DNA of 52,832 nt from Daldinia sp. FL1419 (taxonomy: Eukaryota; Ascomycota; Sordariomycetes; Xylariales; Hypoxylaceae): the NCBI GenBank assembly GCA_025201765.1, contig MU623526.1, positions 1-52,832 of the forward strand. Direction: 5' to 3'. Made by a program: the position numbers and the translations under genes. Position 1 is the first letter of the stretch. Each line of letters starts with the position of its first letter. This document shows positions 46,587 to 52,832 of this stretch, one piece after another. Under the pieces are notes generated by a model. That model had not been told where the DNA came from. It did not search any database and saw only the letters and a program-made list of their open reading frames with translations.

Positions 46587-48354
46587 ATGCTGTCAGTGGC
46601 CTCTCTTCTTAATCCCGCCCCTCCAGGGCCACCAATCAACAGGTTTCCTCCAAGTCCAGCCTCGTCGTCGTCCCCAACGGCTTCCATCCCAGATGAGCCG
46701 GGTCTTTTAGATGATCGCATAATGGCTAAACAGAAGATCCCGAAGAATGCGGCTCTGTTGCCTATGAGTAAACCCAAGGGAGTTGTCAATTTTCCCCCTT
46801 TCGAGAACTTGGACGAAGCCTCGCTCCGCCAGGTTCGGCAATTTCGCGTTCGTCCCTTCGGGAACATACAGGATCAGTCCCGGCACATTCCCTACAACAG
46901 CACGAAGAAGGATTTCTTCGAGAAGACGTGTCGAGAAAGCTTTGAAGGTAAAGAAACCATAAAAAAACACAACAAAAAAAGTTTCGAAATGCGATAGTCG
47001 GTTTGTTGACCCAAACGTAGTTTTCCAGTACCATTTCAGAGTTCCCGGGGACGAGATCGAATATACTGTCATGTGGGATTACAATGTCGGCTTGGTCCGC
47101 ATGACCCCTTTCTTTAAATGCTGTAAATATCCCAAGGTTAGCTCGTTCCGCCTCTTAACGGATGTTTTGTACTCGTTTCAACGGACTAACTCGAAAATCG
47201 TAGACGACTCCAGCTAAAATGTTAAACTTGAACCCTGGGCTCAAGGACATCACGCATAGCATCACGGGAGGCTCTATTATGGCCCAAGGTACGCGCTTTC
47301 CGTGACATTCCTTTCTTAAGCAGAAACTCACACCGTTCACCTAAAAGGTTACTGGATGCCATACTACTGCGCCAAAGCTGTATGCGCAACCTTTTGCCAC
47401 AACATCGCCGGGGCTCTGATACCAATATTCGGCCCCGACTTCCCCTCTAAGTGCACACCTTCAGAAGCGCCAGAGTATAGTCGCATGATTATCGATCCGG
47501 CTACCGTACTCCAGTCTACCAGAGAAGCAGAGCACTTCCGCAGATTATGTAGCAACTCGGCCGCTGTCGTTGCTAATAGCAACCTTCCCAGCCCAACCCA
47601 AGATCGACGGCCCCCCTTCCGAAATCCTTACGAGGACCCCAGACAGCATTCTTATAACTACCGTCGGCGTCCAGGCCATAAGGCTCTCGCAACACCTAGT
47701 AGCCCATATGCCACGGACCCGGATAGTGATACTTCTCCCATAGTCACAGAACACGGCCATCGTGATCGTTACGCGTACTCGCCAATCCGGCCGCCACCGC
47801 CATCATCACTACCGATGCCCTCCATCCGGCCCACAAGTAGCGGTTGGACCCCAGTAAGCATAACATCACCGCACCACTACGAACCCTCCGGCCCTAGCCC
47901 CTGGCTGAGCGCCGTCCCGCGCTTCACCGTAGAAGCTCACGTGCTGCCGTTCCCTTCATCCCCACAGACCTCAAACCCACGTACACACCCTCCTCATCCT
48001 CACCCTCAACCATGGCGAGGAGCAAGCAAGCGGCCAGCCGAGCATGCAGAAGGCGACTACGAGATCCACAGCGAAACTCTAGCAAGAACCTCGAGACCAA
48101 ATGAAACTACGCTTGAAGCTTTCCGACAAGAAAGCCGCCACAGCAGAATAAAAAAACCAACCCCATCTGATTCCCCACTTGTAGGCGGCGCCGATAAAAA
48201 CGCGGCACTGCTGTTAATGAACCTCCGTGTCGGAGATTCCGGAGGTATTCACGGTAGCTGTAGCGGCAGCGGTAACATAACGATATCGGATACAAGTTCT
48301 CCGCGCGATAAGACGTTTCCGCGGGTTAAGAGGATTAGGTCGAATTCGATGTAA
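46587..48354 (+). CDS. KilA-N/APSES-type transcription factor, Xbp1-like
   Basis: Four exons (46587-46947, 47021-47136, 47204-47288, 47348-48354) encode 522 residues. The start MLSVASLLNPAPPGPP lies in the context CCGCCATGC. The DNA-binding region spans about residues 60-225. It holds EYTVMWDYNVGLVRMTPFFKCCKYPKT, then LKDITHSITGGSIMAQGYWMP, then AKAVCATFCHNIAGALIPIFGP, a KilA-N/APSES fold of the Xbp1 type rather than the StuA type. The remaining half is Pro/Ser/His-rich and disordered, ending in a basic FPRVKRIRSNSM. Yeast Xbp1 is a stress- and starvation-induced repressor; the role here is not shown by the sequence. All three splice joins restore conserved residues. Convergent with CNS1. Confidence 0.88.
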
Positions 48355-48800
48355 CAGACGGTTATTTGGAAGAGGAGCTAGGAAGAGGCGAATGGGGGTA
48401 AAGGAGAATCGGCGTAGGTCCGGCGTCTTTGTTAAGAAAGTCTAGTGGGGGAGCTTCAACGGTAGATACCGGGCAACCACCGCGCAATTTGATTTACTGG
48501 GATAGAAGTATCGGTCGGGCTAAAATTGGGAAAGGGACCTGGAGTTTTGCGTATGCGCGTCGGGTCATTGCGGTCAATTTGGGCACGGCGGCGGCGATAT
48601 TTTACATACCTACAATGTATCTAGATACGCGATCATTTTTACTTATCTAGCATGACCTTGCGTATTATTCTGCTATGCGATACAAAATAGCAAAAGGCAA
48701 GACGATATCATGAATGAGCCCACATGTAGAGTAGAAACGGTAACCCCTTTTTTTCATTCTCTTCCGCCTACTTACTTTAAAAGTATCTCCTATAAGCTAG
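48355..48800. other. intergenic region between convergent genes
   Basis: 446 bp between the stop codons of the KilA-N factor and CNS1. It should hold both 3' untranslated regions. Nothing else seen. Confidence 0.6.
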
Positions 48801-50030
48801 CTACCCACCTCTTTCCGCCTTCTTCTTCTCCTTAAACTCCTCCACCCACGCCGCCGCCTTCCCCTTTGGCAGCACAAATATCCTCACTACCTCATCTACA
48901 ACCTCCACCTTGCCCCCCATAAGCATCTTTAATAGAGGAACTTTCTTACCCACCTTGATCAGCCCACCCGCCACCGTTTCCATATAGCACTCTACTCCCG
49001 CAAGCGTATACTCGTGGGCCGTATCCCAAGGCAGAGGAAACACGTAACTCAGATGATCCGTCAATGTTGCCGTTTCCTCAAATGCTTTGATGAAATCTGA
49101 TTCCAAGTGTATCGGGTATAGTAGTACCGTAGGGAAACTAAGCGAGCTGTGCGGGTCGTCCGGGTCCGGCACCAGTCTTATCCCTGCATCCTCCATCTCA
49201 GGCGGTTGCGCCGTCGTCCTGGTCTTGATTTCTCTGCTTTTTAAAGCCACCTTGACGAGGATCTCTCTGCGCTTCTCCTTAGCCAGACGTTCGTCTTCCT
49301 TCTTCTGTTTCGCAGTAACTTCCTCGTGCTTCTTGACAATATCCCGCGCAACCGCCTTCAAAGGCCCGTTATTCTCATCGAGAGCCAGACCCCGAGCACA
49401 TGCGTCGTCTGCTTCGGCGATACGCCCGACAGCTAGAAATGCCCGCGCAGATCGATAATACGCCTTGAGATTCTTGTCGTTGAGGCGGAGGGCCGCGGCG
49501 CAGTCCAGCCAGCAGCTTCGGAAGTTTTTCAGCTCGAGGTGGCAGGCTGCCCGGTTAACGTATAGAGATTCTAGCATAGTTCTCTGCTGCCTAATGTCTT
49601 CCTCCTTTACCTCGGGATCGTGCTCGCCCCTAGCACGTTTGCGCTCCTCGGCCGCGAGTATCAGTACGCCTTTCGTGTAGAATTCCTTGGCGTCGGCCCA
49701 GCGCTTCTCACGGAAACACTCGTTACCACGCTCTTTAAAATCTGAGCCATTTTCTAAAGGCGTTCCCTCGTACGCCAGTGCCTTGAATGCTTCCGTTTGG
49801 TCGTTTTCTTCCAGCTCTGTCATGAAGAATGGGGTCTTTTTCAAGTCTGCGACGATCTCGTCTATGGACCTTTTGTTGCCCTGCTCCGGCTCCGGAAATA
49901 CGGCTGCCGATATGGGTTCTGAAGCATCTTGCGACGGTGTTTCTTGCTTCTGCGACTTGGATTTCTCACTCTCAGCTTGGGAAATCTTGAGGCGCTCGGC
50001 AACCTCGTCTGAGATTTCTTCAATGTGCAT
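48801..50030 (-). CDS. CNS1: Hsp90/Hsp70 co-chaperone Cns1 (TTC4 family)
   Basis: This is an intronless frame of 409 codons starting MHIEEISDEVAERL. After a charged N terminus with the family motif TPFFMTELEE come three TPR repeats (about residues 95-215). These include FKERGNECFREKRWADAKEFYTKG, YVNRAACHLELKNFRSCWLDC and AYYRSARAFLAVGRIAEADDAC, carrying the Asn/Lys/Arg clamp residues that bind EEVD tails. A helical charged linker follows (KKHEEVTAKQKKEDERLAKEKRR), then the Cns1/TTC4 C-terminal wheel domain with VLLYPIHLESDFIKAFEE and VPLLKMLMGGKVEVVDEVVRIFVLPKG. Cns1 is an essential yeast Hsp90 co-chaperone that supports translation-factor folding. The same strand carries HIS5 432 bp upstream. 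Confidence 0.95.
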   Translation of the reverse strand: MHIEEISDEVAERLKISQAESEKSKSQKQETPSQDASEPISAAVFPEPEQGNKRSIDEIVADLKKTPFFMTELEENDQTEAFKALAYEGTPLENGSDFKERGNECFREKRWADAKEFYTKGVLILAAEERKRARGEHDPEVKEEDIRQQRTMLESLYVNRAACHLELKNFRSCWLDCAAALRLNDKNLKAYYRSARAFLAVGRIAEADDACARGLALDENNGPLKAVARDIVKKHEEVTAKQKKEDERLAKEKRREILVKVALKSREIKTRTTAQPPEMEDAGIRLVPDPDDPHSSLSFPTVLLYPIHLESDFIKAFEETATLTDHLSYVFPLPWDTAHEYTLAGVECYMETVAGGLIKVGKKVPLLKMLMGGKVEVVDEVVRIFVLPKGKAAAWVEEFKEKKKAERGG

Positions 50031-50462
50031 TCTGGCTGCTTTGTCACTGCTGGTTCTTATGAAAAACTTCGATATCGCTCAGTAGTGCCTCGTGGATAAG
50101 GATGGCGCAAACCGGTTACAGCTTCTTGAGTGATAGATTTTTTTATATTTTTTTTAATTTTAATTTTTATTCATTATTCTCAAGCGAGAGGAAGCTCATG
50201 GAATTCAAAGGGCACAATTACGTCGGTATATGCAATTCGCCAACTTTAGCGCCCATTTGATTGGGTCCAACCAGCAAGGAATATAATTTTGTAAACAAAA
50301 TATGCAATTAAACCGGAAACCTTTGGATATTTCGTTCGTCTACGGATTCCGCATTCCGCACATTTCAATGTAATGCGGTAGATGGAGGTATTCGAATGCC
50401 TTTTCTATTTTATGAAGCGTGTAGGATTGGTGTATGAAGTTGACTCCTTTTATCTTAACCGT
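50031..50462. other. intergenic region between HIS5 and CNS1
   Basis: 432 bp holding the HIS5 3' end and the CNS1 promoter, with an A/T-only patch near 50141-50175. No gene or clear binding site seen. Confidence 0.55.
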
Positions 50463-51792
50463 CTATGCGACAACACCATTTGCTTCGGCTTCCCTTTTCG
50501 CCTCATCTGCCGGCACCGCCGTCGCGTGTTCGTTCACCTCGGCAAGCGCTTGTTCTATAGCTTCTAAGAATCTTGTAACTTCATCTTCTGTCCCGACCGT
50601 AATTCGTAAGCATCCCAGACACCCGTGCTCCTTACCCCTAAAGCGCACCACAACACCCTTGTTCTCCGCTAAAGTCTCGTATACCGCCAACGCCGTCACG
50701 TTATCTGGTTTACCCTCCGCGTTTAGCATCTCGAAAAGCAAAAAGTTGCTAGCTGTTCCACCCCGTAGTCGACCTATCCCCTTAATTTTAGGCAACTCCT
50801 TGAGCAGCCTCTCCCTTTGCTGCACAATCTTCTCTCTGTTCGCGCGCATCGTCGCCAAGCCCTCGCTTGATGCGACGTATGATGCTAGCGCACTAGTAGG
50901 GCTAGAGATATTATACGGCGCTTTAATGTTGTTGAGGAGTTGCGCCACTGGAGATGCCGCAAACGCTGCTCCTAGTCGAATGCCCGCCATGCCGAACGCT
51001 TTCGATAGCGTCTGCATAACCACCAGGTTAGGCCACTCTGCGACCCATTCCGCCAATGAAGTACCTTCGGGCGCGAAATCGACGTACGCCTCGTCGACCA
51101 CGACAATCCCATTCCACGTCGGGTGCTCCAAGATTTGCTTAACGTCTCCCTTGGCCAGCAGCGAGCCGGTAGGATTTCCCGGAGAGCACAGATAAATGAG
51201 CTTAATGTTCTGCTCGTTAGAGAGCGCCTCTAGGACTTTAGGTACGTCAACGCCAAACGTCGGCGCTGGTAGTAAGGGAACCCTCACCAGACCTACGTCG
51301 TTGACTTGCGCCGACACGGAGTACATGCCGTATGTCGGGGGGCATACCAATATGCGGTCCCGACCGGGGATGCAGAAGCATCTTAGTAACGCATCGATAG
51401 CCTCATCACTACCCACACCAACGAATAGGTTGTCGGGTGTGATATTCTTGTCTGTGTGGTGGTGAGTGTTTCGCAGATTGCAGAGCAGCTGCTTTAGATC
51501 CCTCTGGTGAGGGTCCGGATACCTGTGCAGTCCCAGGAAATCTATGTTAACCCCGGAACCCTTCGACGCAACCGACACGGCGTCTAGTGTCAAGGACGGC
51601 CCAATGGCATTCTCGTTGGCATCAAGAAGAATATTTGTGCCGTCGTCTTTGTAGTCGCTATGATAAATGTGAGCGGGTGTTTACCAATTACAAACTTAGA
51701 ATACCGTAGGGATCTTACTCTCGCGCACAGCGGTACGGCTCCAAAGCCAAGATATTGGACCTTGCACAGGTCTCAAGATTGAAAGGCGACAT
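50463..51792 (-). CDS. HIS5: histidinol-phosphate aminotransferase
   Basis: Two exons (51792-51719, 51657-50463) encode 422 residues. Exon 1 gives the family start MSPFNLETCARSNILALEPY, and the join (GA|C) yields ARDDYKDDGTNILLDANENAIG. It is a class I/II PLP aminotransferase: the PLP-binding features include LCSPGNPTGS, VVDEAYVDFA and the Schiff-base lysine in TLSKAFGMAGIRLG (Lys 244), with GCLRITVGTEDE near the end. It converts imidazole-acetol phosphate and glutamate to L-histidinol phosphate, a late step of histidine synthesis. The last 25 residues (Ala/Glu-rich) extend beyond the usual end. A TGAGTCA site lies 133 bp upstream of the start, as expected for general amino-acid control. Confidence 0.96.
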
Positions 51793-52300
51793 GAGAGGCG
51801 ATGTAGGTTATAACTAAGAGATCCTCCGTTTGCTAATTCTTGAAAACTAGAATACTTGGCTACTTCGATAGAGAGATAATTGTTTGACCTCTCAATGTAT
51901 TAGCCTATTTTATAGACGATAAGTTGAGTCACCGTTCAGGTCCAATCCCGCCTTGAGGATTTTCTTATACTAGCATCATTTAGCACATTTTAAAGGTACC
52001 CAAGGTACTAACCTTAGCAGCTTAGGTAGTCCGTCATACCTTTGCAACATAGAATCGGCCGTCCGATCGGAGGTATGGCGGACCATGCCCGAACTCTGTG
52101 AGGGATATTGTGTCTGACCTTATTTCTGAGAGAGGAAGTTCGTCCGTGCGCAATTCTAAGCGTTTTTATTGGGTGCATTGCTCAGAAGGATTGGTCTCCA
52201 CTTCAATCTATTTTCAAAATATGTACCATTCAAAATACGTATCTGTCACACAATATATAAGGAAAAATTATGATTATAGAATTCAAATTATTATTATTAT
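51793..52300. other. HIS5 upstream region
   Basis: No gene seen. It contains the HIS5 promoter, a GGTACCCAAGGTACTAACC/CTTAGGTAG motif remnant at 51995-52030, and becomes AT-rich from about 52200 towards the LTR-like sequence. Confidence 0.55.
51925..51931. promoter_or_regulatory. Gcn4/CPC1-type site TGAGTCA upstream of HIS5
   Basis: A perfect seven-base match to the binding site of Gcn4/CPC1 bZIP activators (TGACTCA on the other strand), 133 bp upstream of the HIS5 start codon. Position and target gene fit cross-pathway control of amino-acid synthesis. Binding is inferred. Confidence 0.6.
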
Positions 52301-52395
52301 TGTTAGAATTTTAGAATAGAATGGTGAGGCTTTTTATGGAATTATTATAAAGGAAAGAATTTTTCTATATTATTTTTAAACTTATTAATCTAACA
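52301..52395 (-). mobile_element. candidate degenerate Ty1/copia-type LTR
   Basis: The 95-bp segment begins TGTTAGA (52301) and ends TCTAACA (52395), perfect 7-bp terminal inverted repeats with TG...CA ends. On the minus strand the purine-rich GAGGGGA (revcomp of 52398-52404) lies two bases before the LTR start, where a polypurine tract belongs in front of a 3' LTR. The internal element would then extend right, out of the window. The segment is short for an LTR and AT-rich, so it may be truncated and RIP-mutated. No coding domain is readable. Confidence 0.45.
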
Positions 52396-52832
52396 TATCC
52401 CCTCAGATGAGGCTGATAAATGAATCTAGAGCGTATAATATTAAAAATATAATCTTTTTATATTTTTAAATTAATATATTCTTTTAATTATACTTCTTTA
52501 ATAATTTCTTCATTTATTTCTTATTTTTATTATATTATTTTATCTATATTCTTAAATATTTTGGTTTTTAAATGATTTAAAATATTTATTAAATTTATTT
52601 ATTTTTTAAAATAGGTATATTTTTTTTTTAATAATACTTTTATAAATTTATTTATATTTATATTTTTTAAATTAATATAATTAATTTTAATATAATTTCT
52701 TTAAATTTTTTATTTAAGTTAATAATTATATATATTTATATGTTTTAATTTTATTTTAAATTTCTTAATATTTTTAATAATTAATTTAATTATTTATTTA
52801 TTATTATATAATAAAAATATAATTTAATTTTT
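52396..52832. repeat. extremely AT-rich block (probable RIP-degraded repeat)
   Basis: Apart from the first 50 bases this is almost only A and T, with TAAAT/ATATTT words and no open frame of length. Such blocks in Pezizomycotina are typically transposons mutated by RIP. If the neighbouring LTR call is right, this is the 3' part of that element's internal region. Confidence 0.6.

Overview
The window looks like a nuclear contig of a filamentous ascomycete, probably a Sordariomycete. I base this on short spliceosomal introns of about 50-120 nt with GT/AG ends and CTAAC/CTAAT branch-like sequences, and on the gene content: a Zn2Cys6 fungal transcription factor, a KilA-N/APSES regulator, Fis1, Spc24 and a Gyp5-like RabGAP. 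Genes of ordinary base composition sit between extremely AT-rich ends that look like repeat-induced point mutation (RIP) debris. Class-level placement is inference; no rRNA or other marker is present.

Layout. Positions 1-358 are an AT-rich block ending in a hAT-like transposon terminus. A Zn2Cys6 regulator (2387-5266, minus) is followed by a gene-poor stretch to 11.7 kb. Next come a repeat-containing orphan gene (11742-12494, plus) and a RING-H2 ubiquitin ligase (14160-15705, minus). FIS1 (minus) and SPC24 (plus) share a 519-bp divergent promoter. SPC24 converges on a small unidentified membrane-protein gene (19931-20668, minus). Four plus-strand genes follow: TatD-like hydrolase, SSXT/SS18-like SWI/SNF subunit, Gyp5-like TBC RabGAP and the reticulon RTN1. 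RTN1 converges on TOP2 (37819-43063, minus). A 3.5-kb intergenic region separates TOP2 from a divergent Xbp1-like KilA-N regulator (46587-48354, plus), which converges on CNS1 (minus). HIS5 (minus) lies upstream of CNS1. From 52301 to the end the sequence is AT-rich and contains a candidate degenerate Ty1/copia LTR.

The genes do not form a pathway cluster. Most are conserved housekeeping genes: mitochondrial fission, kinetochore, chromatin remodelling, Rab control, ER shape, DNA topology, Hsp90 co-chaperone and histidine synthesis. The less predictable content is the orphan repeat protein, the unidentified membrane protein, the two regulators, the transposon relics at both edges, and a dispersed palindromic TACCTAGGTACCTA motif in intergenic DNA. 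I found no CRISPR array, no rRNA and no convincing intact tRNA. I also saw no secondary-metabolite cluster and nothing I could defend as a new multi-gene system. Exon structures were assembled by hand from splice signals, reading frame and family conservation. They leave each multi-exon gene with one uninterrupted frame from start to stop.
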